DNA of 17,347 nt from Temnopleurus reevesii (GCA_036244855.1 BQKZ01001456.1:4602-21948), one strand, 5' to 3'; numbered from the stretch's first letter, positions 1-10,800 are shown. Notes: a model not told the origin generated them from the sequence alone. Program-made: numbers and translations.

Positions 1-13
1 CCCCCCCCCCTAG

Positions 14-330
14 TCATTTACAATATGCTCGTCATCTTCGAGATGTTTCTCTTCGCCCTCTGCTTCAAGCTCTACTACCGGCGATGGTTGATGAAGCGCG
101 ATAACGGGCGCAATGTCTCCTCCGGGTACGTCGGCGACGACATCAACGCTCTCAAAGAGAAGATGCGTCTCGACGACGAGAAGGAGATTAACGGTGATCG
201 TACGAAGGAGATGACGCGTTTGGACGTCGAGAAGGAGTCCGACGGTGGTATGAAGGATAAGGTGGGAGAGAACGGTTCCATGTCAAACATCTCCAAGACC
301 GGTTCGGTGAAGAGTGAAACAATTGTTTGA
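14..330 (+). CDS. Terminal exon of a second OST-alpha-like gene (paralogue A, 5' part outside window)
   Basis: The exon follows a C-rich acceptor ending in TAG (positions 11-13) and opens in phase 1: two bases finish a codon, then Ile-Tyr-Asn-Met. From Met (25) there are 101 residues. Residues 1-19 form the last membrane helix (LVIFEMFLFALCFKLYYRR) and match the final exon of the complete minus-strand gene in phase, helix and C terminus. The cytoplasmic tail is longer and more charged than in the neighbour, with an internal repeat (KEKMRLDDEKE at 44-54 and KEMTRLDVEKE at 61-71). It ends SNISKTGSVKSETIV, a class I PDZ-ligand-like terminus. In vertebrate OST-alpha this segment follows the sixth helix and a Cys-containing loop. 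The remaining exons must lie to the left of the window. The start at 25 is an internal Met, not the gene start. Known for the family: facilitated transport of steroid conjugates and bile salts together with OST-beta. Confidence 0.85.
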
Positions 331-563
331 TGACGTGAGAGACATTAACGAGATCTCGCATCAGGAATGAACATGCTGAGGAGCAGTATTTTAATTGCAA
401 AAGGCATTTACGCAGTATGACATTGAGAATTTTAAGTCCATTTGTAATCTATATTGTAAACGGTTTTACAGGTATCTACAACTTTATTTTTTAAAAATGA
501 GCTGTGCAACAATTCTTCACATCATCGGCAGAATGTTATATTCGGACGTGCAGTCAGCGTAAT

Positions 564-672
564 CGGGGAAACTACCATGGAAATATCTTCCACTTGCTGC
601 ATGATGGAAAGGCAGATAAACAAAGTGTGAAAATTTGAGCCAAACCAGACAATCCGTTCATAAGTAACGAAC
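564..672 (+). mobile_element. Degraded left arm of the TTNA-flanked inverted-repeat element
   Basis: It begins CGGGGAAACTACC, resembling the AGGGGAAYTACACC end of the intact copy at 9033-9623. Bases 616-672 (ACAAAGTGTGAAAATTTGAG and onward) match that copy's left arm with scattered differences. No right arm follows, so this is a solo, eroded end. It lies in the likely 3' UTR of paralogue A. Confidence 0.6.
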
Positions 673-994
673 TCTAGATAATGTCATGATAATTGCTCTA
701 GACTCAAATAAAATTAAATCAGCACAAGAGAAATATTTTCCTTGCGTTCCTTCTGCCATATATTGGATGTAATTTTACTGGTCCTTTTACAGTATTTATT
801 GGTCTGAGCACGATCGCTTCTCATATTTGAGTCGCACTTGCTAAACTCACGCATTTATAATGACAATGGACCCAACACGATCTATGAGCCAGAATGTAAC
901 ATTGGTGAAAAGTGGAAAGATTGTATCAAATTTATTTTGATTATCAATTTATTATTACCTTCGCTTTTTCGGTTTCTATGGGAAAATACTCTAC
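673..994. other. Intergenic DNA without a recognised gene
   Basis: Apart from the AATAAA at 707 I see no exon-like stretch, RNA gene or clear repeat. The 62-codon open frame that starts here has low-complexity composition and runs into the next inverted-repeat element, so I take it as chance. Confidence 0.5.
707..712 (+). promoter_or_regulatory. Possible polyadenylation signal of paralogue A
   Basis: AATAAA lies about 377 bases after the stop codon of paralogue A and is the first canonical hexamer there, followed by T-rich DNA. The 3' UTR would then include the degraded transposon arm at 564-672. The assignment is inferred from position only. Confidence 0.4.
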
Positions 995-1148
995 TGCACA
1001 CAAAAAACAAGAACTCACGGATTTGAGTACATGACACTATAATGACACACAGTTGAGTATTTTCATTAATATACTCACGAGTGCGTCATTATAGTGTCAC
1101 ATTTTGCGATTTCACTCAGATCCATGAGTGCTAGTTTTGTGTGTGTGG
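995..1148. mobile_element. Short palindromic (MITE-like) element
   Basis: The left arm CACACAAAAAACAAGAACTC... with TGACACTATAATGACACAC at its inner end is mirrored on the right by TGCGTCATTATAGTGTCAC...GAGTGCTAGTTTTGTGTGTG. The arms are about 50-60 bases with mismatches and enclose about 30 AT-rich bases. It has no coding capacity. I could not settle the target-site duplication, so the ends are approximate. Confidence 0.65.
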
Positions 1149-2203
1149 GGCCAAAGACTATCCCACTAAAAAATTACGCTCTACTATAGAGGTATGTAGC
1201 CGTATCCCTCTATGGCTCTACAAGTACATCATGTGCCAGAGCACGAGCTGTCCAATGATAAGATCATCTCTGGTTTTACGAGGGATGGTTGCATGAACCA
1301 GTCGATGTAATTCAATTGAAATAATTGCTATTGAAATTCAATTCAAATGCGTTTATTCAATTTCGTTAAAATACAACACATAAACAAAATAAGTACAATA
1401 AAATACATATAAACAATCAACAAAACAGTAAATTGAAGAGGAAAAAAGTAGGATGAAATATAGGGGGACAACATATGCAGTACGTAAATAACATTAATAA
1501 CGAAAATGAAATAGGAACTGCTATAAAAACCAAAGTGACATAACTTTAAGAGGTATGCCATTGTACTTGACGTTCTTTCGGGGTTTCTACGTGTTCAAGC
1601 AATATCCTTCGTAGTTATAGGCCGATTCGTGAAAACGTGGACGAGATGGAGGTGCTCAATAAGATACTTCAAACTGTTGGTAATTAAGAAATATTTTAAT
1701 GATGTTTAAATATGGTACGGTTCATGATGAAAGACTTGAATAAACCACACGAATAGACTGCAGGGGTGCATAGTGAAATTTCATGAAATAGATTTAATGG
1801 TTTAACTGACTCTTTGTATAACACTTTATATCCACTCTCCACAAACTGAAACATGAATTAATACATTAACATTTTATTTAGATTCCATTTTGGGCGAATT
1901 CGACGAACCGTTTATAATGATGCATCCTGAATCAATACAATATGCAGTTGTCTTGACTAAATCCATTAGATTAGTAAAGATCAATAATATATTTGTTCAA
2001 CATGAACAAATCAGGTACCGATAATACATAAAGCAAGTAAGAGGCTGTGTATTATTCACACGTGCAGCATTTTTGTTCGTTTTTATCATAACTAAACCAC
2101 AGAATTAATTTACTTTTCTCAATAAAAAAACACTTAAGTAATACTAATTTGATGTGCATGACTCTTTTTTGTGTATATGTGTTTATTGTATTCCTATAGC
2201 ATC
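1149..2203. other. AT-rich intergenic DNA, no gene seen
   Basis: This is over 1 kb of AT-rich sequence. Around 1310-1370 there are short palindromic TTCAATTGAA/GAATTCAATTC motifs of a kind common in dispersed repeats, but no complete element can be delimited. No open frame here looks like protein-coding exon sequence. Confidence 0.5.
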
Positions 2204-2221
2204 ATATATATATATATATAT
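2204..2221. repeat. (TA)n microsatellite
   Basis: A run of nine AT dinucleotides in AT-rich intergenic DNA. Confidence 0.8.
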
Positions 2222-2473
2222 GTATGCTGATATCTCAATGATTATTAATCATCATTATTATTGATGCTTATTCTTAATTCTTCAAAGACACTAAGGGACT
2301 TAAAGGGGAACTTTTATGACAATGTATATTTACTTTTTCTGATTTATCTTTTCATTATGCATCCATATTCACCACCTTTTTAATCTATTTTTATTTCATA
2401 GGAGTACAAAATCAAGAAATGTCATTTTTGTTCGGAACGCCCCTTAAAAACGGACCGCAGGGTCCGGTGGGTT

Positions 2474-2816
2474 GGGACATCGATTTGTCAATCACTATGA
2501 CGTCATATACAGACATTGCTGAGCAAGGACCAGCGTTTGCGTGTGTCACTCTATGCATTTATGATATTGTTTGCCGCCAATTATACCCGCGATTTGAACA
2601 TATTTTTCTTAAATACGGAATATGGTGGATTCTTCAGTTGATGAAGACAGTTATTCAAGTCCTGACTAGGATTTCGAGGAGGATATCGAACAAGAAGGAG
2701 AAATATTGGGGCACAACCCTATATATTTGAGTCCATGGTATACGGATTTGTTTTGATACATGTCTGGATATGACGTCACATACCCCGTCTGTCAATCGAT
2801 GTGCCGTAGGGGTATT
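2474..2816. mobile_element. Inverted-repeat element with TGACGTCA in both arms
   Basis: The left arm (2476-2525) contains GACATCGATTTGTCAATCA, then ATGACGTCATATACAGACA. The right arm (2757-2815), read in reverse, contains CACATCGATTGACAGAC, then TGACGTCATATCCAGACA. The arms are imperfect and the outer ends may extend to about 2440 and 2850 (G/C-rich CGCCCC... against ...GGGGCTTAG). A 103-codon open frame at 2419-2730 crosses the left arm and the centre, has no family resemblance and is probably not a gene. The element is non-autonomous. Confidence 0.6.
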
Positions 2817-3082
2817 TCTGGGAGGCGGGGCTTAGCTCTGTGACCCAGATGAAAATTGTGATGGAAAATAATACTTAAAAATACAAAGAGGCGTATTTTT
2901 CGGAGGAAAATGGAATTATTATGTAAAGACATATGTAATCTTCAATATATCATGATACAGAGTGTTAAAAAAAGTAGCAGTTGATCGGCAAGCGCCACTT
3001 TAAAACATTGTTTCAAGTGCGTCTAGTTAAAATCACAGATAGCATACTGGTACTAAATAGAATATGTACTCAGAACTGTATG

Positions 3083-3291
3083 TCGTTTTCTATTTCATTC
3101 GTCACAGTCACAGACACACGCTCAAAGATCATCTGGCGGGAAAATCGAGACACGTTCGTCACAGATTGTGAAATGGACGAGAGGGCTTGTCACAGATGAA
3201 TCATATCTGTGACGTAACAATACTCAGCTGCGCAAAAATGTGACGTGTACTTCGGATCGACTGTGACTGTGACGAATGAAATCGAAAACTC
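3083..3291. mobile_element. Inverted-repeat (MITE-like) element with nested hairpin
   Basis: The left arm reads CGTTTTCTATTTCATTCGTC then ACAGTCACAG. The right arm, reversed, reads AGTTTTCGATTTCATTCGTC then ACAGTCACAG, about 30 bases with two or three mismatches. The interior has further CGTCACAG motifs and a small perfect hairpin at 3189-3213. No protein is encoded. Confidence 0.75.
3189..3213. repeat. Perfect 9-bp hairpin inside the 3.1-3.3 kb element
   Basis: GTCACAGAT and ATCTGTGAC are exact reverse complements separated by seven bases. The same CGTCACAG word occurs in both terminal arms, so this looks like a subterminal repeat of the element. Confidence 0.6.
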
Positions 3292-3883
3292 CATATTGTG
3301 CAATGTGTGATAAACAAGATGTCCATATTTTCCTAGTCGAATACTCTATATCTCACCACCTGCACAAGTCCAAACAATGAAGCTCCATGCAGAGACTATC
3401 TTCCAATTGTGGAAGCTCATCTAGCAATCAATCAAAATGCGCCTCCACATTTTACTACCTCAGTGGTCACCAATGAAGCATTACACTAAAATATTAAAAT
3501 ACACTCAAATACTGTCTGGTATTATACTATGTGTTGCAATGCACCGGTTACATGCTGAAACCGGAAAAAAAATCCCAAACCAGTTCCCGAAGTTCTTATT
3601 CAACACAACAAGTTCTTATTCAGATTCAATACCGGTATAAATAGCTTTTTGGAACGTTTCTGGCGCTCAAAGTATTCATTTTCCTTGTAGGTGATTTAGA
3701 GAAAATTCACTTAGAAGAGGTTATGCACATTCAAATGGATACTATAGAGCTGATCGGCTCTCAGTTTCCATCATCCATCCCCCTCGATGTCGTCAAACCA
3801 GGGACTGTGAAAATTCCATCCTTCAATCTCAAATTAATCTTCTCCAAATGGATCTGGTGTTTTTCAGTTCAATTCAATTCAGG
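3292..3883. other. Intergenic DNA between the two convergent genes, no gene seen
   Basis: There is no exon-like sequence. Small direct repeats such as AGTTCTTATTCA occur near 3600. The open frames at 3437-3640 and 3723-4022 lack any recognisable domain. Confidence 0.45.
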
Positions 3884-3889
3884 TTTAAT
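3884..3889 (-). promoter_or_regulatory. Possible ATTAAA polyadenylation signal of paralogue B
   Basis: On the minus strand this reads ATTAAA, 330 bases beyond the stop codon of the complete OST-alpha-like gene. I saw no AATAAA nearer the stop on that strand. It is a positional guess. Confidence 0.3.
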
Positions 3890-4092
3890 TTGTCAAAACA
3901 CATCAGAGTGTGAAATTGATATCCTAGCACTCATAATATTTTGTTTACAAACAAAACATAAAACAATAAAAAGCTGGAGCAAAATCAGGATTGATGCTAA
4001 AGCAAAACAGCACCCTCTCTGAAAGTGATCTAGCGCGTGAAGGAAATGACTTCGTAGAATCTTATACAAGAGTAACGAGTGTATCTCAAAAA

Positions 4093-4208
4093 ATATAAGT
4101 TTCTATTTTCTTTTCCTGGCTGGCTACTTCAAAGAATGCTATCTAGGAGTGAAATACTTATAGCCTATCTCCTAGAATATGAGTTTCAATTCTCTTTTCC
4201 TGGCTGGC
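4093..4208 (-). repeat. Duplicated 3' UTR motif flanking a hairpin
   Basis: Plus-strand bases 4093-4124 and 4177-4208 are near-identical 32-mers, both ending TTTTCCTGGCTGGC, 84 bases apart. Between them TCTAGGAG (4142-4149) and CTCCTAGA (4169-4176) form a perfect 8-bp stem. The block starts about 10 bases after the stop codon of paralogue B on the minus strand, so it would be at the beginning of its 3' UTR. It could be a local duplication or an mRNA-level control element; the sequence does not decide. Confidence 0.6.
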
Positions 4209-4218
4209 CAGAGCGTCA

Positions 4219-4481
4219 TCAAACCACCGTCTCGCTCTTAAACGATCCGGTCTTTGATATATTCGACAAGGATCCATTGGCGCTCGTCCTCTCCTGCAGG
4301 TCGTTGATGCGCTCGTGGGTGGCGTTCATTGCAACCTTCTCCTCGTGGTCAGCGATGTCGCCTACCGATGCGGAGGCGAAGCGGTGGCCGTACTCGTGCT
4401 TGACCATCCATCGCCAGTAGTAGAACTTGAAACCAAAGGTGAGGAGAAACATCTCGAGGATGACCAGCATGTTGTAGAGGA
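4219..4481 (-). CDS. Paralogue B exon 7: last helix, cytoplasmic tail, stop
   Basis: After CTTACTGCAG it completes Leu, then LYNMLVILEMFLLTFGFKFY matches human CHLLILETFLMTVLTRMYY. The tail runs about 60 residues, mostly polar and charged, and ends KTGSFKSETVV-TGA. The bases around the stop (GTTTGATGACG) are identical to those at the stop of paralogue A. Confidence 0.93.
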
Positions 4482-7400
4482 CTGCAGTAAGAAGAGAGAG
4501 AAGGAAAACTTTATATAAAAAGGGTGTTATAAACTATTTCGTCCCTATTTGGAACCCTCTCAAAAAGCTATTGTATGTCCTCAAGAACTCTAAAAGAAGA
4601 GGTGACCCCCTAAAATATTGATTTATTTGACAAGAGCAGAAAAAACGTGAGCAGAACAAAAACAATCGGATGAGTAAAAAAAAAAGTTGTATTTATTTGA
4701 GAAAATGGGCAAATTGGTCAACATTTTGAGATATGTTGCCAATTCGATGACGTTTGGTTTTGTTTAATTTTTATTCGTTTTTTTTTCTATTCATCTCATT
4801 GACAGTTCTGCTCCTGTAGGAAAAATGTTGGTTTGGGTAGGCTCTTTATTTGAATAGTGTAACAGAGAACCTTCAAAAAGGTTCTATATTAGAAACTGAT
4901 TACCTTTTTCACTTTTTCTAACGCGATGAACGTCCTCTGATAAAATACATGGGCACAATTTCAGGTGATTTGTGAGTTATGGCCTACCCCCCCCCCCCCC
5001 CCTAAAAGGAGTAGGACGCAAAAAAATGTTAAAAAAAAATGGTTCAGGATTTTTGGTTGCTGATTGTTTCTTATATGTTTTGTTTTAGGTTATCAGTTCA
5101 TTAGAGGGCAGACATTTTTATTTTTTATTGTTATGCCGTTTCAGAGCAGCAATGTATAACAGCATCCTATTCTTTTTAATCCTATATGAATAAATAAAAA
5201 TTAAAAAGGTGTACGAAATTTGGGTTTTAGACATCTTCTAAATTGTCAGGCCTTTGATGTTGTGCGGCGCCAAAGCACAAAGTTTGTGGGCGTTTCAAAA
5301 ACACTTGCTGCAGCGACAACTCCAAAGAAATGATTGATTTTCATTGGATGAATAGCACTACTCTATCTTTGATTTTTTTTCAAATTGACTGTCCGAGAAT
5401 GAGTTCTTGTTGCGGAGATAAGTTTCATGAACATCCTCCAGGGTTTTGTCCCATAAAACTGCTCGTCGAGGTACACACGACTCTGCGCACGACTGGTGAC
5501 CTTTTCTTTCTATAAAAAGCACATATACATACCACTAAGGTAACATAATAGAGAAAGGATCAGCAGTACTGCGCAGAGTCTTGCATACCTATTTGAGCAG
5601 CTTTATCATGTTTATGAAACTCAACCCAGGGCGATTAAGAAGACAAAAATACTTTAAGAAGAACGACTTTAAGAAGAACGACTTTAAGAAGGACTGGTAT
5701 CCATTCCTGCGCTGAATACGCGTCATAATTTCTATCAATATGGATAAGAGCAGGTACCAGTCGTTCTTAAAGTAGTTCTTTACAGTCTTTCTATCTTGTT
5801 GAAACATATGGTCAGATGGTGCGGTGTGTGCATACAATACAGGTCACTTACGTTCTCCCCTCGACGCGGAGTCGAGCAGCCCGACACAGGGAATGACGTC
5901 ATTGGCGATGAGGATGGCGATGAGGAGGTTCTGACTATTGGTGATGATGAGGACGCACTTCATGGAGGCGAACTTGACGGAGATCATGAAGTGTTCGAGC
6001 TGGTTGTGCGTGGCGTTGTAGATGACGGAGAGACCGTAGACGGCTAGCAGGGAGGAGATCAGACTGAACCCGCTCAGGTAGACATAGGCTGAGTCGGCCT
6101 CGATCTGATAGAGCGAGAGGGGAGGGAGGGCGAGGGGAGAGAGGGGGAGAGAGGGAGGTAGAGAGAGAGGGGGGAGTGAGAGAGGATGATGTGCGCAAGA
6201 AATTACAAATGTGCAACTTATTATGTGTGCATAATTTATTGTGTACATCAGTTTCACACTCATTGGCCGCAAACTTTCTTCCATTAATTTTGGAAAGATT
6301 CTATTAAAAAGATTGACTACTATAATTTAATTCAGTATGAGTGACCAGCATTTTGTTAGTCTAGCGACTAATTTTCTGTTAGTCAAGCTCTCAGCATGTT
6401 CAGCTATATCATCAAGGTTGTCAATGGACCCCCATTTGTTTGTTTTCTATCGTCCACAAACTTCTGGCCACAGCCAACTTCGATCAACCGATTTCGAAAA
6501 CGCGCGATTCAAGCAAACTAGTCCTGGGGTCTGTAACATAAAAGATGCAATTAAAGTTATAATGAATATTAATCGTTAGTCTATGGCCAAATGTGTACCA
6601 CAGAGATACGATTAATTTCATATTTGTCGTATATATTTTATGTTGTAAGCCGAGGGGCCTGTAACATAAAAGATGCAATAAAACTTACGATAAATATCAA
6701 TCATAAGTCTATGACAAAGTATGTATCATAAAGATACGATTGATTTCGAATTATTCGTATCTCGTTTATGTTACAGGCCCCAGATGGAACAGACTGGACT
6801 AACTTTGTTCCTCAGTGGGAAAAGGGAGGGCTGATTGTCTGGTGGGGGAGGCTATCTGTTCTATCAATTTTATCACATATGTAATGATAAAATGGGTTAT
6901 ATTTTACTCACTATTGAAGGTTTGTACAGACCATCTGCCCATAATACAGCGGCTACAAACACACAAAGAGGTCTGATGTAAGCAGTCTGAAAGACTAGGC
7001 GGCGTAGACGATGGAAGTTTGTCCTGTGCATTATAAAAAAAAAAAAAGTATATTATTGCGAGTCATGAGAAATACACTTTCAAAATTTTGAAATTGAACA
7101 TCAGTAATCGTAAAAAATGTAAGAAGTTATAATGGAAATGGAACATAAGCCATAGGTCTGTTTTAATATGTACCTGAAACAATTAAAATTACCAAAAGTA
7201 AGATTTTTTAATTCTAATTTAGCATTTTTGTTATTTTGAAGAGAAAGAAAATACAAGTGTTCGTGGAAAAATGATAGCCATAATTTTTCAAGCAGCATGA
7301 ATTGATTGATAGCAGCCAAATACAATTAAAAAAAAAAAGATTCCATCAGTATTTCAATTATTCACTCTCATTCTGTTAGTTACGACACGATAATAATGTT

Positions 7401-7766
7401 ACGACAGAATAATTACGTTAGTTGTTTGATTATTGAAATCTCCTAACATTATATGAATGCTATATGGATAAGACATCTTATCATCATTTACAATTCATCA
7501 AAATTCTTTATCATAAGGCAAAATAAAGTTGGAAAAAAGTTTGTTTTAATTATTTTTTTTTCAAATAATTTTTACAACATTCATGAGGAAAACATGACTT
7601 GGAACGGTATAAGAAGCCAACAAGCATTTGGGATCGTCTTTCAGGTCATGTCTATCTATAATTTTACTGTGATTTTTCAATTTTAGTGACAAGCAAAACA
7701 AAAATGTTCAGGTCGGGCCATTCTTAGAGGGTCGGTTGGTTGAGGGCATCCAATTTTTTGCCAAAT

Positions 7767-7801
<35 letters not shown>

Positions 7802-10800
7802 TATTCGGCAAATTCAAAACAAAACAATTACAGTATAGGTACCGTAATACACTGCGTAGAAGCGCATATGAATTTGAATCGTTTTGGTGAATTGTGCTTT
7901 CTTCTGCAGAGCGCCCACTCGCGATCGATTAGGAGAAAGCAAAATTATTATTCNTAAGGTTAGACATTTTGACTCACATGGTGAAGTTGATCTTTGGCAA
8001 GCATGGACAGCAGCATGTTAAGGGTGGGGCAGAAAGGGACACCTTTATCCCCTCTAAGTGATCCTCCATAGGCTCGACACCCCCGTAGTAGTCAACGATG
8101 AGGAGTACAAACGTGTAGAGTGTTGTTGACAGGTACCTGGAATCAGAAGGATGAAGGTTCAAGGGGAACCAACCCCTGGAATTATCGTGCTTCCATTGGA
8201 TGTAGAAAAATCAAATGAATAAACTGTGAAATTTTGAGCAAAATCGGGCAGCCAGTTCAAAAGTTATGAATTTTCAAACTTACAGAGATATGACGATCCC
8301 TATATACAGCTGATGGGGATCCGTGCGATCGGCAAATTCGACGAAATCTGTGACTTCATGTCGGACAACCCCTCATTTACTCTGTATACAAAGTTTCACA
8401 TAAAGTTTCTCATTTTTTTTCGGAAAAGTCAACAAAATGACAATTCTCGGTTGGGGTTTAGCATTTATTTATCGATTCTTCATGTATTTGAGAAGAATCC
8501 GTCGGTGTTGCCGACCGCACGGATCTCCACAATGGGCAGTATGTGATCTTCAAATCACTGTGAATTTGAAAATTCATAACTTTTGAACGGGTTTTCCGAT
8601 TTTGCTCAAATCTTCATAGTTTGCTCATTTGATTTTTCTTCATTCATTGAAAGCATGAATAATTTCCGGGGGTTCCCCTTTCAGGAGGGCGTTTATGATA
8701 GTTACCATAGTGACAGTCGGAGAAGGTGCTTCCCATCAAATCAGAATCAATAATTTCATTGGATAACTCAACGCTGACTATTTGTCGTTGGCGACAAGCT
8801 TCATGAAACGCCCTCCTGATATAAAACTAAATTATACTAATTTTCGAAGAAGTATATAGCCGTCCATAGACAGGGTACGAATGGTGTAAATGCACCCTTA
8901 ATTTAGGTATTTTACAAAATACATGTATTTAAACAAAAATGTGGTCGTTGCGGGTTCGGTCAAGCGCCATTAGAAGGATCGCTTCATTCTAAGTCAGACG
9001 ATTTACCGACTGATGTGTAAATTCGTTCTTAAAGGGGAATTACACCCAGACAATAGTGTACGGTCAATAAATGAAGAAAAATCAAATGAACAAACTGTGA
9101 AAATTTGAGCAAAATCGGATTATCCGTTCAAAAGTTATGAATTTTCAAAGTTATCAATTTCACCTGTGCTGGGCATCCTTGAATTGGCATACGTGCAGCT
9201 AATGAGCATAATATGTGATGTCATACATGGAGAACTCTTCATTCACTTTGTATATAAATTTATTGAAAATGGATCAATATCACATTTCAAATGAGGAATC
9301 AACACTGTTCTTTCTGGAATGCTTGCAGGATTGATGTGGCTATGATATATCTAACCGAAGAAACAAAATTTTGTCTACTTTTCTGGAAAAAGAGGAAAAT
9401 GTGAAATTTTGTGTACAAAGCGAATGGAGAGGTCTCCATGTTGGCAGCCATTTTGTGCCTGTACGTTTGCCAATTTAAGGAGCCCATGAGGGGTGTAAAT
9501 CAAAACTTTGAAAATTCATAACTTTTGAATGGATTATCCGATTTTGCTCAAATTTTCACAGTTTGTTCATCTTATTTTTCTTCATTTAATGATAGCAATT
9601 TAATCTCTGAGTGTAGTTCCCCTTTAATGAGCGATGGGCATTGCAACATTAGACCTGTCGTTAGCCAGGAGCACCTTTGAAACGTCTTTTTTTTTCGCGG
9701 GATATGAATTGTCAACGTACTCATAATGGAGTCCATGTTTGATGTTTTGTAAATTCGTCCATCGGTTGAAAGCAGCTAACAGCTCAGTCGACAAAGCGCC
9801 TACTTATACTCATTCCTCACCGAGCGTTGCTGCGAAACCTACAGCTGCCGCAATTCTTAAATAGTTTGTAGAACTTCGCACACTGACGAAAAGGAACAAT
9901 ATTGCACCTTTTTGAAAAAAAAAGTGACATTGCACCAAAATGGGTGCTGCCAGTGTTGCAAAGTGTAATATTGAACCTATTTTTCTGTGTACCTCGGATA
10001 ATGACAAAGAAAGGAGACATTACCTCAAATAATATACTTACAAACTTGCTCCCCAGTTTGCAATGAGGGAGGCCTTTGGAACATAGAAACCAGCCAGTGA
10101 AGTCCCCGAAAAGACCTGGAAATATTCACACAATGAAAATGTTAAATTCAAGCGCCATGTCAGCCTATTACTAATTTGGAAAAATATGGCGATATTTTGT
10201 GGATTATTTATCGCTCTAATGTATCTCGACGTATTTAACAATACAATGAAAATTTCACGTGATTGAACGGCCATCATTGAAATTGACAAGAGTTCATTTG
10301 TCTCCCTTTTTTTATTTAGTAATTTGTATGTATTTATTTTCTTTCTTTTTTTTTTTGTTGGGAGGGGGATAGCGTGTCAGTTGGAGGTTAGAATTTTGAA
10401 GATATTGTCAAAATTAGTTCCAGATGGCGACTGATCTGAAATCGGACGAATAGGCGGGTTTACTAATAGATGCAAATTTTATTCATACCTTTAACACAAA
10501 GGTTGTTCTTGACAACCCTAAAGCTTGCCCGAGGCTTGCCCAACATAGCAACAAGTAATGTATGAAAACTGGATTCCAAGTATTGTAGTCTTATTGTTAT
10601 CAAACGGTTTAAGGAATACCACGTTACTACGTTCAGTGGCAAGAAAAGCACATAAATTTGAATATATAAGTAAACCCGCCTATTTAAATACGAACTATCA
10701 AATATTAACTTGTCTACATGCACACCAAAATCAAGCAACAGTCTATACCAGACATGCCAGACACGACAAAATGAATTGGATCGGAATGAAAAGTCATGAT

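Noticed and set aside
2419..2730. 103-codon open frame preceded by a T-rich AG acceptor-like sequence
   Set aside because: It crosses an inverted-repeat arm and the centre of the palindromic element at 2474-2816, has no domain resemblance and no exon partner.
3189..3213. Rho-independent terminator-like hairpin
   Set aside because: There is no T run after the stem, and the setting is a eukaryotic transposon, not a bacterial transcript end.
4079..4518. Plus-strand open frames of 113 and 67 codons
   Set aside because: They are antisense shadows of exon 7 of the minus-strand transporter gene.
5796..6047. Acidic 83-codon plus-strand open frame
   Set aside because: It is antisense to exon 6; the acidic composition reflects the complementary hydrophobic codons.
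5935..6216. 93-codon minus frame rich in Ser/Pro
   Set aside because: It is a frame shadow of exon 6 joined to the CT-rich pyrimidine tract.
9299..9487. 62-codon open frame as a transposase remnant
   Set aside because: It is inside the 591-bp inverted-repeat element but shows no DDE/DDD transposase motif and is too short to judge.
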